A stretch of DNA of 64,000 nt from Bryopsis sp. KO-2023 (GCA_030272585.1 BSYQ01000014.1:682001-746000), one strand, 5' to 3'; positions 52,191-64,000 are shown, counted from the stretch's first letter. Notes: generated by a model not told the origin, from the sequence alone. Numbers and translations: made by a program.

Positions 52191-53777
52191 TCATGTCCTA
52201 GTTCGCTTGACCTTGCGAATTTTCCGCTCTCCTCCCGCGGAGCCATTTTTCCTTTTGCCAGAATCGTCTTCCGGCTTCATTGCGATACTGTTGTCGTCCG
52301 TTTTCAGAAACCTCCCGTTTTCCAGGACCATCAACCTCCCGTCGTCGGGCTCCAGAAAGAGATAGAGCGCTATTTTGTTGTTAAAAAATTGCTCCCTCTT
52401 TTCGCACCATTCCCACATGCCTCCTGGGATTTCGTGCGAACACCACCAAAGCACTTTGCGGATCCTCACCCCAGGACCGTACCTTTCGCAGACGTTTCCC
52501 GCAACTTTGGGAAGAGTTTGGCACACAGAAACCCCGAAGCCGTCGCTACCAGGGACGGGATGAACAGCGTTCGAAGGCGGTCCGCTGAACGAAATCCCAC
52601 CTCCCATGTTATAGAACCCTCCCACGACATACCCAATCCGCATCGCCTCGTCATGTTCTGGCCACGTCCCGCGAAGAGGACCCTTCCAATTCCTCAGAGC
52701 TGCCAGGAGTTTCTTTGCAGACAATTCCTGTCTGTAGGAAAACAAGTCCTCTTTCGTGCAGCTCTCACTTTCGCTCAAGTTCTCTGCCGACGCACCGAAG
52801 AACGGATTGTGCAATTGATGAGAGTGGAGCTCACTTTCGCTCGAGTTCTCTGCCGAGGCGCCGATGGAAGGATCGTTGAAGCGAGGGAGGAGCTCACTTT
52901 CGCTCGAGTTCTCTGCCGATGTGCCGACGAACGGACTGTTGAAGTGAGGGAGGAGCTCACTTTCGCTCGAGTTCTCTGCCGATGTGCCGACGAACGGACT
53001 GTTGAAGTGAGGGAGGAGCTCACTTTCGCTCGAGTTCTCTGCCGATGTGCCGACGAACGGACTGTTGAAGTGAGGGAGGAGCTCACTTTCGCTCGAGTTC
53101 TCTGCCGATGTGCCGACGAACGGACTGTTGAAGTGAGGGAGGAGCTCACTTTCGCTCGAGTTCTCTGCCGAGGCGCCGATGGAAGGATTGTTCCAGAAGG
53201 GAGAGAGCAGCTCACTTCCACCTGGCTTCTCTGTCGAAGCGCCGTTGAACAGATTGTCCAAGAGGGGAGACAGGAACTCACTCTCGCTCGAGTTATCTGC
53301 CGAAGCTCCCATGAGCAAATCGTCCAATATAGGGCACAGGGCCATGGACTGACATTGCTGAGGTGTTTCTGGAGCGTTCCAGTCCAGCTCAAGAAACTCC
53401 GAGTCGAGCGACGGAAAGCACTGCTCGAAGGACGACTCTGGAGACCCAGGAGACGAGCTATCACCCACAGTACTGTTCGCCCCATCAAATCCGTGCATGC
53501 CTGGCAGGGTGCCGTCGCACTCCATAAACTCCAACTCGGGGAAGTCCAAAGTCAAACCCGGCTTAGATATTTCCTGGGGATTCATATGAAGCGCAACCTC
53601 TTCGAAGTCCCATACATCAAACAGAGATGGGGCATCGGCGTCACCTGCAGACACAACCCGAATCAGTGACGGCTGAACCTGAGAGCACCAGAAAAAGTAA
53701 AACTCGGATGCGTATCGCGGTCGTCACTCACCACTGTGTGTGTGACGGCGTCCCTCAACCGTTCCGCCACTGGACAT
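52191..53777 (-). CDS. Acidic tandem-repeat protein with basic C-terminus (499 aa, 2 exons), family unknown
   Basis: Exon 1 is 53,777-53,732 (ATG, 15 codons, donor GTGAGT); exon 2 is 53,644-52,191 (acceptor TCTGCAG); together 1,500 nt. Residues about 10-115 are acidic with Pro/Ser (FPSLDSEFLELDW). The middle (about 120-310) is a run of roughly 21-residue repeats of the type ENSSESELLPHFNSPFVGTSA, four of them identical in DNA. The C-terminal 190 residues look globular (KKLLAALRNWKGPLRGTWPE, KVLWWCSHEIPGGMWEWCEK, ALYLFLEPDDGRLMVLENGR) and end in a basic, NLS-like tail (RKIRKVKRTRT). I recognise no family. The layout, acidic repeats plus a globular part and an NLS, would suit a nuclear regulatory protein, but that is a guess. 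Confidence 0.75.
52893..53144. repeat. Four identical 63-bp units in the acidic repeat gene
   Basis: Units start at 52,893, 52,956, 53,019 and 53,082 and read the same by eye. More diverged units extend to about 52,767 and 53,340. The length is a multiple of three, so copy-number changes keep the frame. Confidence 0.92.
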
Positions 53778-55591
53778 AGGATCTTCTATCCGGCGCTGTT
53801 GCAGAGGCGGATCGCGGACGGAGAAGTGTTCAGCACTGTATTTATCGCCAGAACAATTTGTGATCATTGTTCTAATCCACTCGCATTACGAAACGTAGTC
53901 GAAGGGGGGTGGGTGGGGTCGAGCTGCTGCTTCTGATGGACGCAGTGTCCCGTCCTGATACACAGCTGTCGATCCAAACCAACGAAACTATTGCCACACA
54001 GGCAAAAACCACCACCAAACAGGCACTCCGGAATCAAACGCAAATTTCCGAGACACTTACGGAACTCCTTAAATATTGGCACCCAAGGGACGGGGCACGC
54101 ACCCTTCCTCCCGAAGTTCGCAGTCCAAACAGGCCCCAGGATCCGTCCTATTCCCCATGCACTCGCTATCGACCCTTTCGCCCCATGCCGTCAGTCCTGT
54201 GCCCTTGTATGGTCACTGCCCTGCAGCGACGTCGCGCAGCATGCACGTACATGCTGCGTGAGTCGTCATCTTGTGAAACCACTGCGTTTGCCCAGCATTC
54301 GCTACTATAAAAGAGTGATTCGATATGCCCCAGGTTCCTTGACGCATGTGCTTTGATGGTCGTTAGCTTTTCCGAAAGTAAACAAGCAGAGCAATCGCTG
54401 AACAACGTTGCCGAATTGGGCCGGGGCACGTGATGCATGTCCTTCCGACACTCCACGTGCACTTCCGACACTTGCGGAGCAGCAGATGCGTGCCAGGGAG
54501 TGCGGCGTCCCTACTCATCCCGCGAACCACTGTGGAACCAGGTCGGTATGACGGACACTGGGTAAGAAGCGTGTTGGAAAAGTATGAGGAAGCGCACCAT
54601 AGTTGTGTGTGAGTTCGCAATCAATCAGCAATCGGAAGTGTTGAGGGAAGCGTCAGGCGGCATCTAATTATGTGATTATTTTCGCATGTCGTTATGTTTG
54701 TTTGTTCGCGATTATTGATCCATTGATCAAGTATCCTGAAAAAATCGTTTGTGTAGGAAACCCACAAATCACCTTGAAAGTTCTTTGCCAACTGGACATA
54801 GAACAGGAAGGGAAAGGGATGATTATCGTTGTGTCTTGTCCTTTTCCAGGAAGATGTTTATGTTTACAGCAATTGCTGAATTTCAACACTGTGACCATCC
54901 AGAGAGGAAACCGCGAGTTCTCCGCATAAAAAATGGCCACTTGAAACTGATTCGGTCCAATAAAGGACCCTATTAATGTTCGATATATGAATAAATCAGA
55001 TAACACCCTAAGAAGATCGCTCCGAAAAGGACATAGGATACTGAAAACGACGTAGGATACTGAAAACACGGAAGCAAAAAATAAATCCAAAGCCCTCTGA
55101 GCAATCTATCACAAATGAAAATAATTTGCAAAAAATTTCGCCCACCGTAGGTAGTGTGGAAAAAGAACTCAGCCATCGAATACCTACTTGGCCAACTCAA
55201 AAATCATCCACACCAGTGCTGTTTATAAGTCCAATGGTATTTCTCATGAACTACCAATCAATGTTATTTCTCAAAACATCAATCGATCCCATCTTGCAAA
55301 AACAAAAGTGCACCCATCGAAGAAAGATCAACTGATCAATTCCACCTTGGAAGCACAAAGGTTGAACCTCGCAAGTAAAATATTGTCGGAACAAGCAAGA
55401 CATTGGATTATTTATCTCTGGGCTACGCCATCCCCAGACAATCCCTGGACCTCCTTGAAATTGATGAATTCCCTTCCCTCAGCCTGGACCACAAGCTGGC
55501 AATCTCGAATTGTCGACCTTTGATGCAAGTTGGATTTTTTGGAATGAAATATTATATATATATATTTCTTTCCGAGAATCCAACTGCCCTT
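53778..55591. other. Intergenic region between the repeat gene and the decarboxylase gene
   Basis: No gene supported. A GATAAATAC motif (minus, near 53,842-53,850) is a possible TATA element about 65 bases before the ATG at 53,777. CTATAAAAGAG at 54,304-54,314 resembles a TATA box, but no convincing coding sequence follows it. Small frames at 54,160-54,620 and 55,190-55,520 show no motif. Confidence 0.4.
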
Positions 55592-58500
55592 CTAGCCATG
55601 GCAGACCACCAGAATCGTTCGTAGAGTTGGATCCTGGGCACCGGTGATGGTGGAGACTTGGGCGACCTGGAGGGCTTCGATCAACTTTTTTGTGATTCTC
55701 TCCCCTGGGCATACCATTGGAATCCCTGGAGGATATGGACAGATCGATTCCGCACTCAACCTCCCAATGGATTCCACCAAAGGCACCCTGAATACAAAGA
55801 AACCACCACTTTGTAAACAAAAAAAGGGGGGGGGGTTGAGAAAAAATAACCCCAACCAAAAAAGCACATCGAATCGAGAATTCCTACTTGGTGATTTCTT
55901 TCTTTGTGCACCTTTCCGAAGCAGAATAAAACGCTTCTTTAGGAGTCAGTTCCACCTCTGGCAACCACGGCCCTGACTTCTGATGTTGGGAATTTTGACT
56001 TCGTTTGATTTCATCTGAGTTGACTGCCACATATCAGGAAAGACATAGTTGGATCCCCATGTGATTTTGCAGCAGAAACAAAATTGCACCTTTTTTCCCA
56101 AAAAGTGGAAATCCTCGCAGGACAATTATATGGAGATGCTGGATACAATAAGCTGGAAACTTGTAGGATATTTGCTTTCCTTATTTCACAAAGAATTGTG
56201 TGGTTTTGGTACAGTCACACTCAAGCAACAATAAATGGGGAGGGTACATATTCAAACCCTTTTCGGGTGGGAGGTGTTTCCACTCACGGTTGTTCAGACA
56301 GGAAGCGAGGGCAGTTCCCAATGCAATCCCGTCATCGAGACCTGATCCAGGTCCAAATATGAAGTTCACCAGCTGCAAAATCACACAAAGAAAGAGTAAC
56401 CTAAGAAGAAAGATAAACCTAAGAAAGAGTGACATACGGTCAATAAGGTCATTTCCAGGTGAGGAAAGTGCCGACTTCCAACACAACAAAACGGCAGCTT
56501 CCATCCAATGACTAATTTCTACCAGAACAAACGGGGAATGCCCTGGAGAAAGAAAAGATGGAGACTGCTATTCTGCAAGGTTCCCCCTACCTGTTCGGTT
56601 GCGAATTCCCCTACGATTCCATGCTGGTCCTCCAAAGCATCATACAATTCAAACCCAGACATCGGCAATGCTTCCATGCATAAACATATCCGCAGGGGAT
56701 CATATGCATGCACTCCTTTGTATGCATCCACAATCCCATCCTCTAATAAACGAACTTCTGGAAGTTTCCGCAGCATTTTCCGCGCTGTCTACGTGAGAAA
56801 CCAGGCATCGTATAAATTCTATATTCAGGTCCGAACCCCCCCCCCCTCCCTGAAAAGAAATAATAATAATAAAAAGACATTCTAAAAATCCGATTTCGAG
56901 TCTTTATCAAAATTTGGCAAAGACTATCCCCACCTCGGCAGCATGGAGGGGCTTCGAAAACAGTTTTGGGTTCTGGCATTGCTTTCTGGCAGCGTCCAAG
57001 GAGGCCATCAACAAATAGCTCGGGCTAGACGTCTGATTCGAAGGAAAATACATTTTCAAGCTTCAAATGTCTTCTGTTGCAGCAGAAGCAACACTCAGGG
57101 AACTCAGATTGCACAGTGGTGATACTCTTATGGCTCGCAACACAAACATGTATCCTGGACGAAAATTCAGCAATCTCACGGCCAATTTCTTTCCGTTTAT
57201 TTAGTACTTATTTTTTCGATTTCGTTTAATTTTTGTTTTTGAATCATCACCTGATGCACGCCTACTGTACATAAAAAACCACCTGTAACAAGGTTTTCCT
57301 TCACCTGGAGCAACCTGAGAAGCTTCGTGATTTTCTGCGGGCTGACTCTGTCCGATTTTAGATGGAGCATTGCTGACTGTGTCATCGACGTCAAGCTCTT
57401 GTGGGTGGACTGGATAACGATGTCGGCTCCACAGTCGATGGCAGCCGCCGGGAATCCTTCATGAAACTTGAAATGCCCACCATGAGCTTCGTCCACGATC
57501 AAGGGAACATCATATGAATGACACAGATCTGCCAAATCTGAACCAAACGAAAAATTCGGGATCAAGAAAAAAAAATCCAAAAAAGAAACACCTCCCTGGA
57601 AAAGCTGTTGCATCGTCCATGCACACTCCCCACTTTTTTTGGTTAAAAATTGGTTTGTGAATCCATGCATCGATGTCGAGATGTTTCCCCCCACCCTTAC
57701 CTCGGACGTTTGCAACTGCCCCAAAATATGTTGGGGAAACGATGACTACGGCGCCGACTTTTAATTTCTTTTTGGTTGCATTTTCCAAAGCTTCTTGCAC
57801 TGCCTTCACTGTTACACAATGGGCAATACCATTTCCCACATCGTGTTCCGGGAGGACATACACTGGGCGGCATCCTGAATCAATGACACATTCAAAAGTC
57901 AAACACTGGATTCGAAAAAAAAATACATGACAGAAAAGAAACGTCTTTATTCTGGTACGAATTAGTAACAATTCTTTCTGTCATGGAGATTCAACACAAA
58001 TAAGAATCGAAATTCGACATGGTCAAAACTCCAAACGCTGACCTGATAAAACCAACCCTGAAAAAGCCGACACATGGCAGTTTCTTGCCAAAATGCAAAC
58101 GGAGTTTTCGGCGCAGGTTGCCATTATTGAAGCTTGAACGCCCACAGTGCATCCGTTGACCAAAAACCAGGTTTTCTCGGAGCCGAATGTTTCTCTGGCC
58201 AGCATCTGAGCTTCTTCAATCACTCCATTTGGATTCGAGAGGTTGTCCAAGCCTGGATAAGCATGTCATTATGAATTCAGTACGCGAATCAATTTTAACT
58301 TTCAAATTTTAACTTTTTGTTTTTAAGTTAAGCTTCAACGGTTGCTCAGAAGCACAGGAAAACATGAAAATCAAGCTGGCGATTCGACATCGAAGTGCCA
58401 GTTAACCACATTGATTTGGCACCTAATCCTATGTCATAATGCACTGATTTGAACTCTCAATGCGACTTCAGATTCAGCTTAATACATCAGGCACTGGGGT

Positions 58501-58931
58501 GTGTTTTTTTTCGGAAAGGTGGGAGGGGGTGTCCATGATCTTTCTTGCTGGGCATTTCCGTAACAAATTTCACCTTTCAATTCTGTGGCGTCACAGCTCA
58601 GGGCTTTGTCGCCGATCAAATTCACTAGCTCATTGCCTGCTCCACGCCCCCTCTACTGGACAAACTCAACCTTTGAAAAACCTTTTCATCAGAAGTTCAT
58701 TCAAGTAAGGACTGTAGAGGAAAATCAGCAATTCGACACTGAGGCTCGAGTAAAATGGGGTGTTGGGTTGAAATCGATCGAGATAGGACAATTCCTTTTG
58801 CCGATCGTCACCTTGTGGCCTGGCACATGCAACGGGACTTCGAATCGACGCCGAGCTCGCTTGTTCAACGCATCCACCAAGGGCAGTCCCTGGGTGCAAC
58901 ACCGCACTGAAAGCGACGCGCGATCAGCCAT
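55592..58931 (-). CDS. PLP-dependent Orn/Lys/Arg decarboxylase, short form (498 aa, 10 exons)
   Basis: Exons (minus): 58,931-58,812; 58,652-58,574; 58,252-58,043; 57,874-57,701; 57,537-57,305; 57,032-56,934; 56,788-56,591; 56,372-56,288; 56,014-55,912; 55,787-55,592. Phases agree and the sum is 1,497 nt. Motifs are in family order: LHVPGHKRGRGAGNEL; TWFLVNGCTVGVQASIMA; VIVSPTYFGAVANV; VDEAHGGHF with Asp210, which pairs with the PLP ring nitrogen; QSTHKSLTSMTQSAMLH with the PLP-lysine Lys241; SSPSYLLMASLDAARK; and C-terminal GRLSAESICPYPPGIP. About 500 aa without the N-terminal wing domain matches the bacterial YaaO/SpeA-like constitutive form, not the plant eukaryotic-type arginine decarboxylase. 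It should make a polyamine or its precursor; the substrate cannot be read from the sequence. The acceptor of exon 2 (GTCCAGTAG) and start of exon 7 are less certain. Confidence 0.9.
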
Positions 58932-59710
58932 GCTTTTCCTCGCTTTCCCGTATTAAACTCGTCAAAATACAACGATCTGCTCGATGAAATCCCTCAGCGC
59001 GGCCCGAATTGGGGCGTTCATGTCTCGATTGGTTAGCCATCCACTCGCGAAAACAACGTCTAGCGTCCGTTCAAGGCGTGTATCAAAAATCATGGCCAAC
59101 GCGCGATGAAGTGGCGACGATATCCAGGCAAGGATATCATCCCGTCGGTCGGCTGCTGGGGTGATTCCGCCGTACATCCATTTCGGTTGGAAAAAGACAA
59201 GCCTTCGCACGAATCCTGGTTTGCTGGATACGAAACAACCCCGGGCTGTACGGAATTCAAGCGACGTGCGTGGTTGAACAAAGATATATCTGTCCACTTG
59301 GTTGGAGAATCGACCCCCAGTTTTTTTGCCACTGTGTGAGGTATCTTTTCGTTTAGAGCTTCTTGGGTTGCCCACCTTGTGGATTTGGATTGGAAAAAAA
59401 AATCCATTTTCTTTTACCCAGTCACACATGTCAGAATCCACATGCACATTCCATCAACCAAATTCTCAAATCCTCAATGTAGTTCGATCATCCATATCGA
59501 ACTGTTTTTTGTTCAAAAAACAGATTGAATAGAGGAAGCATCAAGAATTCTGTCCAGAATTAGCAGCACATTTACATCCATTTTTAACTTCTCATAAAGT
59601 CTTTCCACCGTGTCAATGGATGGCATGGTCCTTTTCATTTTTCAACAACCAAGAAACACCAATATCTGTGTGCGTGTGTTTTCTTTGCCGACAGGATTGT
59701 TTTGTGATTG
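58932..59710. other. Bidirectional intergenic region between decarboxylase and SEC15 genes
   Basis: The two genes start head to head 779 bases apart, so the stretch probably holds both promoters. A 161-codon minus frame (59,447-58,962) and shorter frames on both strands lie here; none has a recognisable motif. One could belong to an extended N-terminus or a 5' untranslated exon (an acceptor-like TTTGCCGACAG precedes the SEC15 ATG). Confidence 0.4.
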
Positions 59711-62700
59711 ATGAGGAGTCGAAAGAGTGCAGCCATTGGAAAGCATGAAGATTCCGAACAGATTCAGGAAGTTGTGGACAGTGCTATCGACAGCAATGAC
59801 ATCCTGCCCTTGGTAATGGAGAGTCACCCCCGATTCAAGAAAGCAAAACAAACATATATCGTGCTGCGAATTCGGTTTGATGTAAAAAAATGTGCATGGC
59901 CTGGCCGGGAGAATCGCATGCCCCTCATGCATTCGGACACCCCCCCCTCACACACACACACATGATATTTTGATTTTTGATGGGCTCCAAACAAGCCGTA
60001 ATGGGTAGAAGCATGGATTGCTGGACTGACTCACTTCATGATTAGAGCAGTCAACAACAATCTATTCATTGCCTCTTGATTGGCCAAATTGGTTCGATTC
60101 TGTTATCCGCCAACTACCATGATTTCGTTTTCAGTGATGTGGATTGATTTATCCCTTTGCCTCCCAATGTCAAGGCCCCTGTGTTAATGTTTCAGGTCCG
60201 CTTGGTCTTTGAGGGTGTTTCAGAAGTTGTCAGCTCCCCCACTTCGACCGCATCCGGTCAGGCAGGCACTGGAGACATAGTCAAAGCTTGCCTAGAGAGC
60301 ATTGTTGCGGATGAAGATGATGCTGCTGCCCAGATATGCAGGTAAAAGGAACGGCATGTCTTAGTCCACACATGAAAGCGATTTGGAGATACGCAGGTGC
60401 ATGATTTCATTTGTTTTCTCTGTGTGGCCTCCTCATCAAGCCAGATAGGTCCCTGTGGACCTGAAAGGAAAGGCAATCCTTTTTCTGTCATAGATGTCAG
60501 ATTGTTGTTTTGTATAAGATGAGCTGTACCTCTCCGAACGATTTTTTGGTGTGTTGGTTGCTGTACAGAGGCAACACGGAGACGATTGCAGAGAGCATGG
60601 ACCAACTGGACAGCATGCAAATGTCAGCTCAGCAGCTGGCTAATGATATCTGGGCCGTCAATGCTGAGCTGCAGGTGAGTGCAGCTGTGGTGGCTTTTCA
60701 CATGCAGCGCATCGACAAGAATTTCCTGATCTCCTTTACGTGTTTTTTTATATTTTTCTTCGGTTTCGTTTTCAGAATGCAGGACAGGCTCTGATGCATC
60801 GACTGAAAGAGGTGGGGGATCTGCAAGAAGTGGAAGATCGGCTGTTGGCAACAGGAAGAGCCCTTCAATGGACATGTGCCGTGTTGGAGAGGTGCACGGT
60901 GGTGTGCCAAAACATTGAACAGCACAAGCTATATCACGCTCTGAAAATTCTGGAGGATATTCAAACCAACATGATACGTAAGGGTGGCTGTCGAATATGG
61001 TTCGCACCAGTAGATCTGGCAGGGCCCATATGGCTACATAGGTGGACATGGCTTCATCCCACATGGTGTTTTGTCAATTATGTCGAGTTGAAAACACTCG
61101 ATAGAGTAGGGGGCTGGTGAACGTAAGTCATCATTGGGTGGGTTTTAAGACCTTTTGGCTGCATCAAGATTTGAAATCGCAATTTAGTTTAATAGGCCGT
61201 GGTGGAGCTGGGGGTCGATTCGTTTGTGATGTACTGCAGCTGATGATGGAAAGAAAAGCTCGAAGCCACTGAAAGGGTTTCTGGAAAAAGTCATCAACGA
61301 TTTGGCAGGGGTGGTTCAGAAACTGGCCATATCAGACTTCAACGATTGGCTGGTGAGTGCCAGGGCCGAAGCTCGACAAATCGGACTGCAGGCGATCCGA
61401 AGGGCTGCCATTCTGAGACAGCATGAAGAAAGATGTGGTCTGGAACGCAACACCATTCTGGAATCCATCAAGAGCGGGCAGTGAGTTTTACCTACCCCTT
61501 AGAAAAGTCATTATCCACTGCTCTGACCCTCCCAGAAGGGGTACTTTTCTGCTTCTGCAGCTGAAAGTGAGTGGATTGCGTCTATCAATGGACAGGGACC
61601 TTTTGGCAGCCGTTGCTTTGAGCACCCCATCTCTGAGGGCGTTGGAGACATTATCTGAAACAGCAAGCCGTCCAACGTTTCAAAGCATGGATGTCACAGC
61701 CACATCCGAGGCTCTGACAGGGCAAGACCGCGCCCCACAAAAACGTACGGAAGAATCCATGAAAAAAAGAGACGTCCTCACTTGATCTCGCAGGCTAAGC
61801 ACCATATGAACTGGATGGTAGACAGCATTTGTGGTGCCATTTGAACCATGGTCTGGTCAAAGATATGCATTTTTAATGAATTGTGTGCAGGGACAGTGTC
61901 GATTCCAGGTGATGAGGAGCACTGGGAAGTAGCATCTGTGGTTTTATCGGAGGCCGGCCGGGCAAGTGCCACAGCTTCGCGATCGGGGACATCCATCCTT
62001 CAGGATAGCAGAGCCAGTGAGAAGCCTGGCATGAACATGAGGGGCCTTCACAGGTGATTGCCTCTTTATGTCGATATCAGATTTTGTGGAGGTAAAAAAA
62101 CGCCTTAATGTGGCCAAGATATGGAAATATGGCTTGTGCTGTGGAAACTATCTGAAGGCAGAAACACAAATAGCAGATGTTTGGTGTGCCAGCCGTTAAT
62201 TTTGAGGTTCGTCGGATGCTGTCGATAGGTGCATTCATGTCCACCAGTGTTTGGGACGAATCGTTGCTTTCCGAGACTACTACATGCAACAGCGGCGGAT
62301 GCAAATGGACTCTGACCTCCGACCACCAGCTAATTTCCTCGAAGTTTACCAATCCTATCTTGCCCAGGTGAGCTGTCGCTACTGTAGCCTTCATTGACTA
62401 GCTGGTATGTGAACTATGCATTATCATCTATGGGACCTTAAATGTCGGTCTGGGCGCAATGAACAAAATCGATGTCAGGATGTCAATTGCAAACACGGGA
62501 GCTGCTTGGGCGATTTTAACTTTGTGAAGCCAAGCCAGCGTTGTGGGGGAGAAAGCCAAAATTCGTAACTTTGGAAAGCAAGGTTAACCACCACGGGCTG
62601 CCTGCTCAATAGATTGAAAAAAAGGCCCTGGACCAAGATTGTGGGCAATGTGCAGGTGACAGGGTTCTTCATTATCGAAGACAATGTGCAGCGCATGACG

Positions 62701-64000
62701 GAGGATTTGATAGATCAGCATGAGGTGGATGCCCTGTGGGAAATGGCGACAGCCACCCTCAAGAGCGTGGTGGACTCTGCGTTTGAAAGCATGAACTCTG
62801 CGGCGGCCATGTTGTTGGTGAAGGATTTCCTGCTGTTGGTGTGCAGTGGACTGAGCAAATCGGGGTATCCTGCGGCAAATTTGAAGGAGATTCTCAGCAG
62901 CAACATGGGGAAATATCATAATCTCATGAATGTGCATGTTGGGAAGGAGGTAGGCATCTGCAAAGAATGCCGCTGTAATGTGATGTACGATTTTTGCATG
63001 ATGAAATGATGTCAATGCCATGTGATGTGGTAATAGGCGTTACGTTCTGTAATGCTGATGTGACATAATGTGTTCAGATGATGATTTGATTTGATGTCAT
63101 ATTTTTGAATGGGATGTAACATGCAATAAGAGTAATATTGAAGTGATGTGATGCTGGATATATCGGTAGAAACGGAATCGATGCCATGTGATGTGGTTCA
63201 AGGGAGGGTGATGTGCTGTAGCATGTCAAAATTTGATGTCATGTCATGCATGCATGCATGCATGCCATGCGATGCGATGTGATGTAATGTAATGTAATGT
63301 AATGTGATGTGATGTGATTTGATTTGATCTTAAGATGTGTGAGATTCTTCCAGGTTGCAAGAATCTGGGACGCCGATGAGCAAGAGCGTGTCGGGATTCG
63401 GTCCGAAAAAAATGAGAGGGAAATCATCACGGACCTCGGCTTGCCTACTTCTTTGGAGAGCTGGGAACCGCCCACTCAATTCCCATACAGAGCCCCTTTC
63501 ACTTCCATGGTCCCCCACATCATTTGGCTGGTGCAAGAGTACGTGCGAGACTCGGTGGCTTACCTCAAGGGTTTGATAAATCCTGGCGATGTGCTTTCGG
63601 CTTCATGTTTAAATCGAGACAGGATGATCAAAGTGAGTGCAGGAAACAAACTTCTGTTCGATATCAGAGACTGACACAGAGAAATTTCAGCAGGGCCTCC
63701 AAAAGGCAAAAAATCGAACGAAGGCCTGCAAAAAAAGCCTTTGCATCGAATAACAGTCGACCATGGTGTCTCGCAGGTTACAGTGGATGCCATACAATTG
63801 AAACTGCATGGACTTTCTGCTGAGGGATGCATGCTGAAAGAGAGCATGCAGCTGGTGACTAACATGTGGTCCTTGACCTATGGCCTGGCGGCTTTGGAGG
63901 AATGGACAGTCACTCAAGTCGTGCAGGGAGGGGGCTCTTCGGAATTGGACGGAGGGGCTGGGAGGAAGCCAGGGAAAGCGAGGGCCTCACCCGGTACATT
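59711..64000 (+). CDS. SEC15: Exocyst complex subunit SEC15 (partial, 11 exons, C-terminus beyond window)
   Basis: Exons: 59,711-59,812; 60,196-60,341; 60,569-60,674; 60,776-60,977; 61,240-61,480; 61,536-61,744; 61,891-62,016; 62,207-62,367; 62,656-62,949; 63,354-63,632; 63,777 to the edge. The first ten sum to 622 codons with consistent phases. SEC15 is the exocyst subunit that links secretory vesicles (through Rab GTPases) to tethering at the plasma membrane. Family landmarks in order: LYHALKILEDIQTNMI; ISDFNDWLVSARAEARQIG; CIHVHQCLGRIVAFRDYYMQ; VTGFFIIEDNVQRMTEDL; ALWEMATATLKSVVDSAF; MLLVKDFLLL; FPYRAPFTSMVPHIIWLVQEY. About 696 residues are visible against roughly 780-800 in plants. The donor of exon 6 (AAAC then GTACGG) and the acceptor of exon 8 (TTTTGAG) are the weakest joins. 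Confidence 0.9.
62990..63335. repeat. Degenerate GATGT/CATGC microsatellite in a SEC15 intron
   Basis: Fills most of the intron between 62,950 and 63,353. Repeated ATGTGATGTG, ATGTAATGTA and CATGCATGCATGCATG words; the CATG run sits at 63,245-63,265 and the TAATG run at 63,285-63,303. Confidence 0.85.

Noticed and set aside
52767..53340. CRISPR-like array
   Set aside because: The regular 63-bp units have no unique spacers, are coding, and lie in a eukaryotic gene.
52389..53669. 426-codon plus-strand frame with ELTFARVLCRCADERTVEVR-like repeats
   Set aside because: Antisense reading of the 63-bp repeats. Because the unit is a multiple of three, several frames stay open. The minus-strand model has proper splice sites and an ATG exon.
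54430..54620. Possible small gene after the TATA-like motif at 54,304
   Set aside because: The frames are short, lack splice signals in phase and show no motif.

Overview
This window is eukaryotic nuclear DNA. Every cellular gene I could build has several exons, with short GT..AG introns and matching reading phase, and the first half is packed with Ty3/gypsy LTR retrotransposons that carry chromodomains. One gene starts with a plastid-transit-like leader, and a plant-type exocyst subunit is present. A green-lineage alga with a repeat-rich genome (streptophyte or chlorophyte) fits best, but I cannot name the species.

The left half (1-34,600) is a set of nested insertions with exact target-site duplications (TSDs). 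The oldest layer is a decayed gypsy element, D, whose pieces lie at 1-348, 10,894-11,135, 12,277-14,039 and 32,884-33,003. Element C (349-10,893, minus, TSD GTCGT) sits in D's gag region. A GATCGG-rich DNA transposon, Tn1 (8,367-9,864, TSD CCTGTAAG), sits in C's leader ORF, and a second inverted-repeat unit (9,243-9,708) sits in Tn1. Element A (14,040-32,883, plus, TSD GCATA) splits D's chromodomain. Element B (22,048-32,107, plus, TSD GTGCG) splits A's third ORF. A fragment of an unrecognised cellular gene, introns included (11,136-11,746, minus), lies beside a partial second copy of the Tn1 family that ends inside D's RNase H region. A TA-flanked MITE follows at 33,967-34,328.

The most interesting observation is that A, B and C, which differ in LTRs and gag, each carry a third sense-strand ORF between pol and the 3' LTR. 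All three have a coiled-coil or Lys/Glu-rich N-terminal half and a C-terminal RING-like cysteine/histidine pattern (C-x2-C, C-G-x-H-x2-C, C-x2-C). They also share one primer-binding site, TGGTTTCGGAGC.

The right half (36,000-64,000) holds seven cellular genes: an F-box/WD40 protein (+); a 7-exon, 771-aa non-RD TKL-type kinase with repeated FG[TS]C motifs (-); a 5-exon, 259-aa CRAL-TRIO_2/BCH-like protein (+); a 4-exon, 327-aa putative plastid membrane protein (+); a 2-exon, 499-aa acidic repeat protein with a basic C-terminus (-); a 10-exon, 498-aa Orn/Lys/Arg decarboxylase (-); and, head-to-head with the last, an 11-exon exocyst SEC15 gene (+) that runs off the window. These genes do not form one pathway. 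Intergenic stretches are rich in poly-T, poly-C and short tandem repeats.
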